Source: Bolinopsis microptera (taxonomy: Eukaryota > Ctenophora > Tentaculata > Lobata > Bolinopsidae). From it: a DNA stretch of 64,000 bases. A program made the position numbers and the translations under genes. Each line of letters begins with the position of its first letter. The stretch's first letter is position 1. Shown here one piece after another: positions 43,347 to 54,575 of this stretch. Location: contig NC_087082.1 in NCBI RefSeq assembly GCF_026151205.1, positions 20,112,494-20,176,493 on the forward strand, read 5' to 3'. Below the pieces are notes generated by a model. It saw nothing but the letters and a program-made list of their open reading frames with translations, made no database searches and was not told where the DNA came from.

Positions 43347-45800
43347 AAACGTCGTATTTAGTCCGACATATTGATACTGACTTACTTATACTGATAGAAT
43401 GTAAAGAACTGCTCAATATCCAATTTATCAGTGAACTACGTGTACCAACCCCTCCTCAAGTATCAATAACCACCCTGATAATATGATATTTACTCAAAAC
43501 AAATCGTCAGATTCTTATTCTGACTCAGCAAACTTATCTACATGACTTGAATCAGCTAAATTGGTCTGGTTTGTATTAAAATAAGGCAGTGTATTTTAGC
43601 TCCAGCTCCAGTTGGCAGGTGTTCACGTTGAAAATAGTGCCAACAGTAGCGGTAACAATTATATAATATAGAGACACCAGACTTATTCAGCGGTTACAGT
43701 AAATTCCCATTTTGTCGCTACACACTGCCCAGTAATTATAAATTAACACAGTTAGAATGCAGTATCCTTTATAAATTATCACTAATTATGTTCGGTTGTA
43801 AAATAGAGATTTTAGAAAATGTCGCTATTATAATAGCTGTGAGTTATCCCGAATTATGGGAAATATTAATACGGAAATCAATGTGGGAAAAATTAATTTA
43901 ATGTTTTAAAAGTTTGAACGAATTACAGTTCGAGCTAAGTACTTAAATAATACTTGAATCAGGTTACATAATCATTAAACATAATTATTGTAATACACTT
44001 AAGTTAACGCGAAAATTGATACGAATTTTAATTTTGTCATCCTCGTCCTCTCTTAAAAGGTGTCCCCTCGTGCCCATTACCATCTTACCCCGCTTAAAAC
44101 ACTCTTCTCAGTCCCTTTCTTAACATTAATATTCTGATTTTCTAAACATTAATATTCTGATTTCTGATTTTCTGAGCATTAATATTCTGATTTCTGATTT
44201 TCTGAGCATTAATATCTGATTTTCAGTTACAGGTGTAGAGAGTATTCTATTGTATAACGCTCTGCTAGATGAACTGTAAGTGGGGCAACAACCACGGTAC
44301 AGCAGTTATTATCACACATTAGTTGTACAATAGATTATAAAGGTAGACTATACAATATCAAACAGGCACCACCTTGTATGGTTACTTGGTACTCTGGTTA
44401 CTAGCAGAAGTAATATAGTAGGCTGGTTATGTACACCACTAAAATATGTTAAAGCAGATTATGTAAATATCTGTCAGTCTGACAGCAAAAAATTACCTCC
44501 CACTCACCCTTCTACAATCTTTACTACAAGCTTAACTGCTATCTCACATACGTGATATACAGTGTGTATACATATAGACTACGTGATTAAATATAGCTGT
44601 GTCTTATTTGCAAGGGGCTGAAGTTCTATCCTTTGCGTAGGGCAGACTGTAATTACACAGCACACATCATATTGTTATCACACTGTACTGTACTGTAGAC
44701 AGCTGTAGACTGTAATCACACACATTACGTTTAACACACACACACACACACACACTAGGATCACGATATGTTCTCATTTATTAGAGCAATGTACGAAGAG
44801 ATTTGACGCATATTTCACTACATGCTACAGCAGGATATAAAGATATTGTCATAATAACGTACGTTAATAATACAAGAGCTGAACGCTCTGTGCCCTTACA
44901 TTATCATGCAATGTAAGGGCACATTAGATGTACCATCAGTATTCAGCCATGTTCACCAAGCAGTCTCCTACCAGATTTGTGAGGTAGTAAAAGGTTTATT
45001 TAGTCTGACAACTAAAACACGTATGAAATAATAGACCCCACCCACCCTCCCAAACCCCTCCCAGAACCCCTCCCAAAAACCCTCCCAGACCTTCATCCAC
45101 GTCCCCTCCCAGACCCCACCCCACCTCCCAAAACCCCTCCCAGACCCCTCCCAATAACCCCTCAGACTCTCCCAGGACTCCAGACCCCTCCAAGACCCCT
45201 CAAACCCCTCCCAGGACTCTCCCAGACCCCTCCCAAACCCCTCCAGGGACCCTCCACAGACCCCTCCCGACCCTCCCAGACCCCTCCCCAGACCCCTCAA
45301 AACCCTCCCAGACCCCTCCCAGACCCTCCGACCCCTACCAGGCCCCTCCCAAACCCCTCCTACCCCTCCCAGAACCTCCCAGACCCTACCAGACCCCTCC
45401 AGCCCTCCCAGACCCCTCCGGTTTGTTACTGTTAAAACTCTTTCTTGGACTTGTTCTGACAACTAGCTTGTACTCGTATTTCTGTGTAGAAAATGTGAGT
45501 TATTCGTAGATATTATTAGAAATTGTCAGACTTTCTCCTCATAAAAGCAAAAAGTTCGGCCAGTGATTACTGAAGTATTATATTTACATGTATTACAGGG
45601 TGTACCACAGTACTAGCAGTTACTACAGCTACTTACTATTAGATATAGGTAGGTGTATTCGTGTACCACCCCCTTTATTCGTTAGTAGGGCGTGTTTAAC
45701 GTTCTCTTCCTTAATATTGACAGAGAGAATAATTATAATTACCAGTTTGTCAGATGTATTATTATGTAGTGTTTGGAGGACAGGTAGTATTAAGGAGTAG
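43347..45800 (+). CDS. unrecognised gene, last four exons
   Basis: Exons 43347-43400, 44233-44275, 45599-45648 and 45724-45800 are joined by GT-AG introns whose phases agree at all three junctions (1, 2, 1). They give 73 residues ending at TAG: TSYLVRHIDTDLLILIE, then CVESILLYNALLDEL, then VYHSTSSYYSYLLLDI, then ERIIIITSLSDVLLCSVWRT. The last intron is 75 bp with a good pyrimidine tract. The product is Leu/Ile-rich and probably helical; I do not recognise it. Upstream exons were not found. Short exons make a chance match possible, but three successive phase agreements argue for a real gene. Confidence 0.45.
44280..45598. repeat. intron of the unrecognised plus gene, with CCCTCCCAGACC low-complexity tract
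   Basis: At about 45041-45425 an irregular CCAGACCCCTCCCA-type repeat gives a Gly/Trp-rich minus-strand ORF of 164 codons, which I reject as a gene. A (CA)n run lies near 44735. The spacer at 44890-44930 holds a hairpin around GTGCCCTTACAT and ATGTAAGGGCAC. Confidence 0.7.
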
Positions 45801-46700
45801 CATTAAGAGGTAGTATATATTTATGTTATTATATATTAGTAATATATCAGTGTTAAACTGTTAGAACATTATACAACAAAGGGGTGTCCATGTATTTTAG
45901 TCGAGGATCTAGGGCGTAACAACTCCAGCTAGATGCTTTTATCCTCTCGTTTTGAGCGACATGAAAATATTTTCCATTACAATTAACAGGTTGACAGGTA
46001 GTGGGTATACACAAAAAGGGTGCCCTAAATACTACGAAAATTAGGAGCAAACCACGTGGACATTGTGTGGTAAAACACGTGACATGACACGTGTATATTG
46101 TCATGGTAACTCGTGACATTGTCATGGTAACACGTGACTTGGCTGGTCAGGTGTAAGGTCTTGCTGAAAACAATGTAAATACTTGTACATACTCCTTCAC
46201 ACAATGCAGCCAATTACTTTTGGGAATAATGATGGATAAACCTAACGCACCTGATGGCTGTTGTCGGGAAATGAGAGATTCTCATTGGCTGAGAGCGGTC
46301 ACGTGAATTAGTGATCCTGGGATAATTCGATTACTCGCAGGCAACAGCGCGGGTATTATCGCTTATAACTACGCAAGCAGCTGATACATGTAAGATTATT
46401 GAGGTTAACTGGTTTATACAGGAGGGAGTGAGATAATAATATACAGGGAGGAGTGAGATGATTCTTATTTAACACCTGTTACCATGACAATGCCACGTGT
46501 CATGTCACGTGTTATCATGACAATGTCACGTGTCATGTCACGTGTTACACAGTGTCAAGTATCTTTTTAGCAAACATAATCAGGCTAAAAAATTTATTTT
46601 CGTCAACAGTTTATAATACATAACAACTGAGGTCATTCAGAAAATACGCTCGACGAAAAAGTAAGAATGTTTCAAAAACGCAACAATTGTCGTGACAGAA
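45801..46700. repeat. spacer with CACGTG / GTTACCATGACAAT motifs
   Basis: Clusters at 46050-46135 and 46475-46555 alternate CACGTG with GTCATGGTAAC or TCATGTCACGTG. No exon is supported. Confidence 0.6.
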
Positions 46701-46729
46701 TTCAAACTATGAGTAGAATGAGTAGGTTA

Positions 46730-48250
46730 AGAATCAGTTAAAAACGTTAAACTCAATATATAGAGCCAAAATGACAATGAAAACAGGGTCTTCAAAATGA
46801 ATGAAAAAAACATAGAATAAAGAACAAAGGAAAGTGGAGTAAGACTAAAAAGTGAAGACAAAGACAAGGTAAAAAAAAAAAGATAAAACAAAAAGTAAAA
46901 AACAAACACAAAAATTACAAAAAAAAAAAAAAATAAAAGTGATGAATAAAGTGTAGAGATAGATGAACAATAAAGAGCAAAAAATACTATAGTGAAAAAG
47001 AAGAAAAAAAAAAGTAAAGTTAAAAAAAAAAAAAAAAGTACAGAAAAAAAGAAAAAGTGAAAAAATTACAAAAGAGAAGTAAAAATAGAGTAAACAGTAA
47101 AAATAAAAACAAACGTAAAAGTAAAATGAAAAAGTAAACAAGTATAATAAGAAACAAAGAAAATTCAAAAAAGGTCAAAAGTGAAGTAAGTAATTCAAAA
47201 TAAAAGAAAAAGAGAAACAAGTGAAAAAGTATAAAAACCATAAAGTATCAAAAGTATTAAAAAGTAGAAAGAAAAGGAAAATAGTAGAACCACATTCAAA
47301 AAAACAAAGTGAATTCTCAAAAACAAACTAAAAAAAGAGTACAAGTAAAAATGAAAAAAAAAAAAAAAAAGAACGAACAAAAGTCAAAATAAAGTGTAAA
47401 AAAAAAAGAAAAAAAATAAGAAAACGTCAAGAAAAAGAAAACTGAAAAAATGAAAAAAAAAAATAAAAGATGTGAAATATGAATAGAAGAATAAAATCAG
47501 TTGTTATAGGCAATCAAATAATAAAAAATAAAGAACGAATAAATATAAAGAAAAAGAATCAACAATAAAAAGTAGAAAAAGAAGAAAATAAAAATAAGAT
47601 AAAGAAAAAAAAAAAAAAGTAGAAATGAAAGTAAAACAAAAAAAAAGAAAAAAAAAAGTAACCAAAAAGAAAATAAATTCTATATAAAACCAAACAACAA
47701 GAAAGAAAAAAAAAAAAATCATTAAAGAAAAAAAAGTTAAAGAAATAATATGTAGTGTAAAATAAAAACAAAAAAAAAGTAAGAAAAGTGAAGATATAAA
47801 CTTAACTTCTAAAACAAAAAAAAAAAGTATAGTAAGAAAAAAAAATCCATAAGTGAAATGTATTAATAAAGTAAGTAGAAGAACAGGAAAAGAAAGAATA
47901 AGTAAACTATAAAAAAGAAAAAAAGAGTAAGTAATTAAAAAAAAAAGTGAAAAAAAAAGTAATATAAAAAAAAGACGATAGAAAATAAAAGTGAGAAAGC
48001 ATGAAAAAGTAATAAATAAAGTAAAAATAAAAAAATAAGAAAAAAAAAATATTAAGAAAAATAAAAAAGAAAAAAGTAAAAGAAAAAAAAAAAAAAAAAC
48101 AAAAGTGTTAAAAAGAGTAAGATACTATGTCAAAAGTTTAAAAGACAAAAAAATATCCAACAAATAAAGAGTAAAGTATACAGTTAGTAAAATAATAGTA
48201 AAAAAAGAAGAAAGGTAAAAAGAGTTAAAGTGAAGCAAAGTTAGACAAAT
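46730..48250. repeat. 1.5-kb A-rich low-complexity tract
   Basis: The plus strand is almost only A with scattered G, T and rare C, built from AAAAAGTAAA-like words without a fixed period. The Phe/Leu-rich minus-strand ORFs here are artefacts of composition. Confidence 0.9.
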
Positions 48251-48960
48251 TTGAGAATTCGTTAGAAACCGGGAGTATTTAACATTATATTATTAGAGGT
48301 AACCACTTACACGTACTTTCAACTACTAATCGTTATTCGTACGTGATAGCAGAAGGTCTGGCTAAAGTCGCTAAAATGGGCAGTGGGCTGATATGAAGCT
48401 GGATGTCTATTCTCAGTGCTAGTTTCAGCTAAGTCAATTTCTTTCGATTATAAACGGACGTTAAATAACGGATGCATATTTTCAAATCGAATAACACATC
48501 TACAAGGAGAGAGAAATGGAGATAATTGAAGGTTTGAGAGGTTTCACACTCAAGAACCTTACAAGGTCAAGCAGTACCATGGACAAAACAAGACGACGCA
48601 GCAAGCTCCTTAACACCTCTTGTAATAAACATTAGAGCGCTGTATTATACAACCCTCCCATGGTATAATAGCCTTAGGCAACAACTCCAATCAGAGCGGC
48701 CTAACTAGTGTTCACGTGTCATATTAGCCATCAGTGTGATGGTACTCGTCCTTTGTATTGTGACCCTGTGTGGAGGTGGTGCTGGTTGGTCCCGATTATA
48801 CCTCTCTCTGATAGTCTGATTGGTTGTTAGACAAGTCACGTGATATGTTGGCACGATGCCGGATGTTGGGTGCAGAGGGAGAAACGAAGTTAGAGTTATA
48901 TACATTGTTTAACATATATTCTAGCACAGTCTGTAATTGATCATTGAGTAACGAGTCAGC
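48251..48960. other. spacer with a short ORF
   Basis: A 38-codon plus-strand ORF starts at the ATG at 48516 (MEIIEGLRGFTLKNLTRSSS...). It has ordinary composition but no neighbours or similarity; I leave it unassigned. Confidence 0.3.
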
Positions 48961-48963
48961 GAG

Positions 48964-49120
48964 GTAGGAGAGAGAGAGAGAGAGAAGGAGGAGAGAGAGA
49001 GAGTGAGGAGAGAGAGGAGAGAGAGAGAGAGAGAAGAGAGAGCGAGTAAATGTGAGAGGAGGGAGAGAGAGAGAGAAGATGTGAGAGAGATGAGAGGAGA
49101 GAGAGAGAGAGAGGAGTAAG
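48964..49120. repeat. (GA)n-rich microsatellite
   Basis: Imperfect GAGAGA runs with interspersed GGAG. The Ser/Leu-rich minus-strand ORFs are by-products. Confidence 0.9.
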
Positions 49121-49388
49121 TGGAGGCGACTGAGTGGAAGGTGTGCTCCATGTTACCCTCAGGGTCGACAAGGTGAACTGAGCAGAAACTTTGGCTACAA
49201 GACTTAAGACGGGGCTACTTCTGTAACTGGATTGTAACGTAGTTCACGAAGGGGGCTATGTGTTGGTTTTGTGGCTTGGATGACATTTTTAGTATTGAGT
49301 TTGAAAGATGTGAGCACAATTCTACACACAATCAGATAAGAATTGTGTGTAACATAATATGAGGTGAATTAAACTTAATAATATCAGG

Positions 49389-49665
49389 TTATCAAGCTAA
49401 GATACAGTACTTATTGTTTTGGTAGACTAAGATACAGTACTTATTGTATTGGTAGCTAAGATACAGTACTTATTGTATTGGTAGCTAAGATACAGTACTT
49501 ATTGTATTGGTAGCTAAGATACAGTACTTATTGTATTGGTAGCTAAGATACAGTACTTATTGTATTGGTAGCTAAGATACAGGTACTTATTGTATTGTAG
49601 CTAAGTTACAGTTTACTATTATTGTATGGGTTGCTAAATACAGTACTTAATTGTATTAGGTAGCT
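49389..49665. repeat. 29-bp minisatellite, about nine copies
   Basis: Units contain AGATACAGTACTTATTGTAT. Copies decay toward the right end with single-base insertions. Confidence 0.9.
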
Positions 49666-49924
49666 ATCATTATGTTGTAGAATCGTTTTGATTTAATCTC
49701 TATCTGGGCAGACATTTTGCTTTTAACCTGCCTTAGATCTAGAAAAAAAGATAGGAAACGGAATAATCTAAACAATGAAAGATGGTTATGATATAAATAG
49801 AGCAACTTAAATTCAAAGATTCTCCTAAGATAAGCACTAAACATGATATTATTACATTGCAAACTGTAAAGGAAAAGCAAGTTGTTAGACAAGTAAATAG
49901 AGTGTGAGTAGTTGAGGAGACAGA

Positions 49925-51289
49925 TCACCATGTAACTGTGAATGGAACTAGTTCTAAGTAGCCATATTGTGTTCTCATTGGTCGGAGAAGGGATTTCTGT
50001 GATCTGATGGTTGGTTTAATCGCAAAGACCTGAAAGTGAATTTGTTTGAGTTCACCAGTATAGTTTCTGTTGTAAGTTAGTAGAGGTACTAACTACGATG
50101 ATAAAACTTAACATAAGTGGAGGATATAAGACGACTAAACACCTTTCCAAAAACATTAAAGTAAGTTGAATACTTGATTGCAGATGGATATTATGATGGG
50201 GATAGGTATGATGTTGTTTGTATAGTTTTATAATATTATTGGGCCGTTCTTTATCTATATAAAAAAAACGTTTTATGTACTTTAAGCTCTTTTCGTTTCT
50301 TCATATAAACATAATTTTAACTATCATGATACTAGCAACCCACACAAACTTACATGGTTAGAGTAGCTATTCATGAATGCCATGGTCTGTGAGGACTTAG
50401 TCAAGTGTGACAATCGATACTCGCCAACCATTCCGACAAACTTTTGGTCACTGTCAAACTGAAAGTAAGCAATTAATTAATTAATTCTTACAATAAAGAT
50501 TACAACTAACAAAAGTTTCAAATAAGATGTTTCTGATGACAAATACCCACAGCAGGTTTAATGAAGAATGGCTGTCTCAGTTGAATTAAATTGTTCATTG
50601 CAACAGAAGCCATTAATAAGAATTCTTGGTATGCAATTGGCAAATGATTATTGTGTAAATATATTCGATCACATGCATTAGCATTGTGAAATTTTTACAT
50701 AGCAAATATTTTAATACATATTTGAATGTATTAGATGTAAATTTGACTAGTTGATATGTTTAGTGAGAAAAGAAAGCAGAGCACGACACAGCAGATAACA
50801 AGACCACAACAAAACTTTACATACTAAGCAAATCCATTCAAGCTACAAAAATCCTGAAGACAAACGTTAACCACGTTTTGAGGCTCTTGAATGGTTGCGA
50901 TGCATTGTGCATATATAGATTTTATTCAATTTCAATCAATATAAGAAGGTAGATACATTCAGTGCTTTTCATGCCAAAAGCTGTCAACTTTTTAAACACA
51001 GCAAAACAAATCAAACTCAGAGAATTTAGTTTACCTGATGAAGTGTCGAAAGAGTCTGTTGAAATAGCTGAAAGTCGGTTTTCTGCACGAGGACATCAAA
51101 TAAGCTGGCAATATGAGTATTAATTTTAAATTGGGGATTATACTTTGAAACTTGCCTCTTAGTCTCTGCGGAAGGCAAGAAATGCCTAGAAAATGCGATT
51201 TAATGCGAAGTAGGATTACATAATTATTTAACGTTGGGAGTGTACATACTTGAAAATAGGGCCTTTATTATATATCCAGCCTGCGAGGC
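49925..51289 (-). CDS. unrecognised gene, last four exons
   Basis: Exons read on the minus strand: 51289-51250, 51185-51035, 50458-50354 and 50029-49925. Phases agree at each junction and there are canonical acceptors (TTTTCTAG, ACTTTCAG, CTTTCAG) and donors (GTATGT, GTAAAC, GTAAGT). They give about 132 residues: LAGWIYNKGPIF, HFLPSAETKRQVSKYNPQF, KINTHIASLFDVLVQKTDFQ, FDSDQKFVGMVGEYRLSHL, and the end YGYLELVPFTVTW before TGA. Composition is typical of a soluble helical protein. I do not recognise the family. The first exon listed (40 bp) is the least certain, and upstream exons were not located. Confidence 0.55.
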
Positions 51290-51299
51290 CTGATATTAT

Positions 51300-52273
51300 G
51301 TGTTAATGAGAAAAATGAAGGGCCCGCTGACCCTGCGTCCGGGGGGTGCATCATGGGGGGCGCAAATTCTCGTTTGAATGTGGGACAATTTTGAAAAACT
51401 TAACTGGGGTACTAGCAAAACTGTGCGTTTTGCTCTAGAAACACACTTTTTTAGAGATTTTAACGGCGTATCCTCTAAAATCACCTAATTTGTTCAATTT
51501 TACCTAATTTGTTCAATTTTAAGGAGGGGCGCCAAAATGGGATGGGGCACAAACAGGGGGCGCATTTTTGGTGGGGGCGTCAACAGGCAACGTTACCCCA
51601 CTGCTTACAATGCAAGAGATTATAGGAGGGAGATTTTAAGAAAAGCTTGGGAAAATGGATATATCTGTTTTCAATTACCAAAGAAAAATGGTTTCAAAAA
51701 AGGAAATTTCTGGGACCAACATTTTATCTGGCACTAAACTCTGGTGAAAACCTTTTTAAAAGCTGCAAAAGCTTGCTTTCATTTTGAGCAGAAAAAGTTG
51801 TCCGATAGTTGCAACCCAACTCCACATACAAGAAAAATGTTCATCCTATTTCACATGAAATGATCAAACAGATTATTTTTGATGCCTAAGTGTGAATGAT
51901 ATCGCTCTAGACCAACCCAAATTGTGCAACAACATCATAAGCTTCTTAAAAATAATTTTTTTTAAAATGAAAAAGCTTCTTTAACAGGTCTGCGATTGAG
52001 GTGTAGGAAAATAATTCTTAAAATTGATTTGTATTATCACTACAGTGAAAAAAAAATGGACAGCAAATATGAGACACCACTATCAGAAGTCTCTTATAAC
52101 CTCATCCCTGCCCCTATGATGGAGTAGATGTGTATATATCTGATTGTTGATATTTAATTTTTTTTTTTTTTTTTAAATATAAAATTATTCAAACAATATA
52201 CACATAATATAGCAATGACCCTATATAAAAACAAACCTTTAAGAATATAAAAAATTCCCTAAACACTCAAAAA
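51300..52273. other. spacer, possibly element-derived
   Basis: A plus-strand ORF at 51537-51737 (RQRYPTAYNARDYRREILRK) has plausible protein composition but no recognised domain. A poly-T run lies near 52160. Confidence 0.35.
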
Positions 52274-52560
52274 TTACCCTTGGCCTTGTGGCTCCAAGTT
52301 AAGATCTAGACTGTTTATATTAACAATGTTTTTTCTCGCACCTCTGTCTCCACGGAGAGAAATCACTGTTGTTCTTAGGATTTCAAAGCGAAGGCGCTTT
52401 CTGATGTAACCTATAGCATCCGAGTACCTCTGGCCAGTGTGGTACTCCATCTTACTGGCCAGCTTTTTTACCAGTCTTTCAGCCTCACTACCCATTCCAC
52501 CAGAAGTCGAGAACACTAAAGGTGTGAAGCTTCCTTTCTCCACTTCAAGAACCCTTGTTG
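52274..52560 (-). pseudogene. fragment of a repetitive-element ORF
   Basis: The minus-strand frame reads RVLEVEKGSFTPLVFSTSGG, then MGSEAERLVKKLASKM, then LRFEILRTTVISLRGDRGA, and stops. I associate this segment with repeat-family proteins common in invertebrate genomes, but cannot name the element class. There is no ATG, and an in-frame stop lies just upstream. The box TGTGCTCTGCCAATTGCAAC lies about 60 bp away. Confidence 0.45.
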
Positions 52561-52649
52561 ATATTTAATACTATATAATATTGGTAACAGTGGAAAATTT
52601 CCGTTAACTCTGTATTGTGCTCTGCCAATTGCAACACTTGAATTACTTT

Positions 52650-53764
52650 ATTGTATGTATACTGTTTGACACTTTTTCCATATTATCACTACAGTACAAG
52701 GGCGATTAAATCTCGCTCATTTGATCATGTATCCACCTAAACAAAACCAATATTCTGTCCCAACTAAACTCGAGTAAGTGCAGCTGGATTGTGTTCGTGT
52801 AATGATGGCTTTGAAAGTTTGTCATCGGTGACAGAGATCATTTATCTACAATCAAATAATGAAGCTGAGACACCTCACAGCAAGAAGACCAAAGTGGCTC
52901 TTGCTTGTGGACAGTGCATCAATCAAATAATCAAAAACTACGAAAAAAATTAGTAAGCTTCCGTGTTAACAATGACACCATTACAAAGGTACCCTCCAAT
53001 ATAATACATAAATATTTTATAGAACATAATATGGTATTCTGTAAACAGTATTCGAGACTAAACTCTAAGCTGTCCTGCTACAGGTAAACTTGGGCAAAGT
53101 TATCGAGTGGCGTGTGGTGGTTATATTAGCCTATTTGCTCGTCGACGAGTCCAACTCCACAAATTGTTGCTGAACAATTTAAATTGTTGCTGAACAATTT
53201 AAATTGTTGCAAAACAATTTAAATTTTCGGATTCAAAATTCTTTTCAAACCTAAAAATTTAAATGTTGAAATCCAAAAATCAACAACTGTTTTATGCCAG
53301 AACTCTAAATTTTGGATCTACAGGGAGTTGCTCAAACCAGAGCCCTCTCGCTTGCAGTAGCGCGCGACCGCCGAAGGATGATAATTAATCACTCTACAGT
53401 CGACTGTCACGTGACGAAAACGCCGTGATTTCATTGGTTAACCTGATAACGCGCCGCAGATCTCTATAAACACAAATTATTCATCGCGCGTGCAGTAAAC
53501 TCAAATTAAGTCCTAATTTGTTACCGAAATTTGGCAACTATCAACATCATGGCACAATTAAGTCGCATGCCCAGTAAATTGCTAATCAAATGTACGGCAC
53601 TAATAATACAGTCTACACTTACAGTGTATGAATTCATGAACGAATTTATTAAGGCAGATTGGTAGAACAACGATCGTAAATGATAATTTGTATTAACAGT
53701 GGAAAGTGTTCTTAAGGGAGACTGTTGTGCAGCCATGTCGGGAGTTATAAAACACCGAACACGA
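52650..53764. other. spacer with interspersed repeat pieces
   Basis: It contains three tandem AAATTGTTGCTGAACAATTT copies (about 53160-53222), the CAGAGCCCTCTCGCTTGCAG box near 53340 (also near 30560), and CGTCGACGAGTCCAACTC near 53140, which recurs inverted in the 34-kb fold-back region. Confidence 0.55.
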
Positions 53765-54575
53765 CATTAAAAACACTTTCCAACTACAAAACTTAACCAC
53801 AAAACCAGCTCTGAGCACTATTTCTAGGTTATGAGACGGCTAAATGATGCGAATAATAAATCCTCAGAGCTCCCAGTACTCTACATTAAAAACACTTTCC
53901 AACTACAAAACTTAACCACAAAACCAGCTCTGAGCACTATTTCTAGGTTCTGAAACGACTAAATGATGCCAATTATAAATCCTCAGAGCTCCCAGTACTC
54001 TACATTAAAAACACTTTCCAACTACAAAACTTAACCACAAAACCAGCTCTGAGCACTATTTCTAGGTTATGAGACGGCTAAATGATGCGAATAATAAATC
54101 CTCAGATCTCCCAGTACTCTACATTAAAAACACTTTCCAACTACAAAACTTAACCACAAAACCAGCTCTGAGCACTATTTCTAGGTTATGAGACGGCTAA
54201 ATGATGCGAATAATAAATCCTCAGAGCTCCCAGTACTCTACATTAAAAACACTTTCCAACTACAAAACTTAACCACAAAACCAGCTCTGAGCACTATTTC
54301 TAGGTTCTGAAACGACTAAATGATGCCAATTATAAATCCTCAGAGCTCCCAGTACTCTACATTAAAAACACTTTCCAACTACAAAACTTAACCACAAAAC
54401 CAGCTCTGAGCACTATTTCTAGGTTATGAGACGGCTAAATGATGCGAATAATAAATCCTCAGATCTCCCAGTACTCTACATTAAAAACACTTTCCAACTA
54501 CAAAACTTAACCACAAAGCCAGCTTTGAGCACTATTTCTAGGTTCTAAAACGACAAAACGATGCGAATTATAAAT
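53765..54575. repeat. 119-bp satellite, seven copies, in a 3-unit higher-order repeat
   Basis: Units start at 53765, 53884, 54003, 54122, 54241, 54360 and 54479. Diagnostic differences (TTATGAGACGGCT versus TTCTGAAACGACT, and CAGAGCT versus CAGATCT) give the order A, B, A', A, B, A', C. Units 1-3 and 4-6 are therefore copies of a 357-bp block. Confidence 0.9.

Noticed and set aside
44968-45462. Gly/Trp-rich 164-codon minus-strand protein
   Set aside because: It coincides with an irregular CCCTCCCAGACC low-complexity tract inside the intron of the plus-strand gene.
46727-47771. Phe/Leu-rich multi-span membrane proteins on the minus strand
   Set aside because: They result from the A-rich tract; no start context, splice or family signal.
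50098-50160. Plus-strand first exon beginning MIKLNISGGYK with a GTAAGT donor
   Set aside because: It falls in an intron of the better supported minus-strand gene, and no following plus-strand exon was found.
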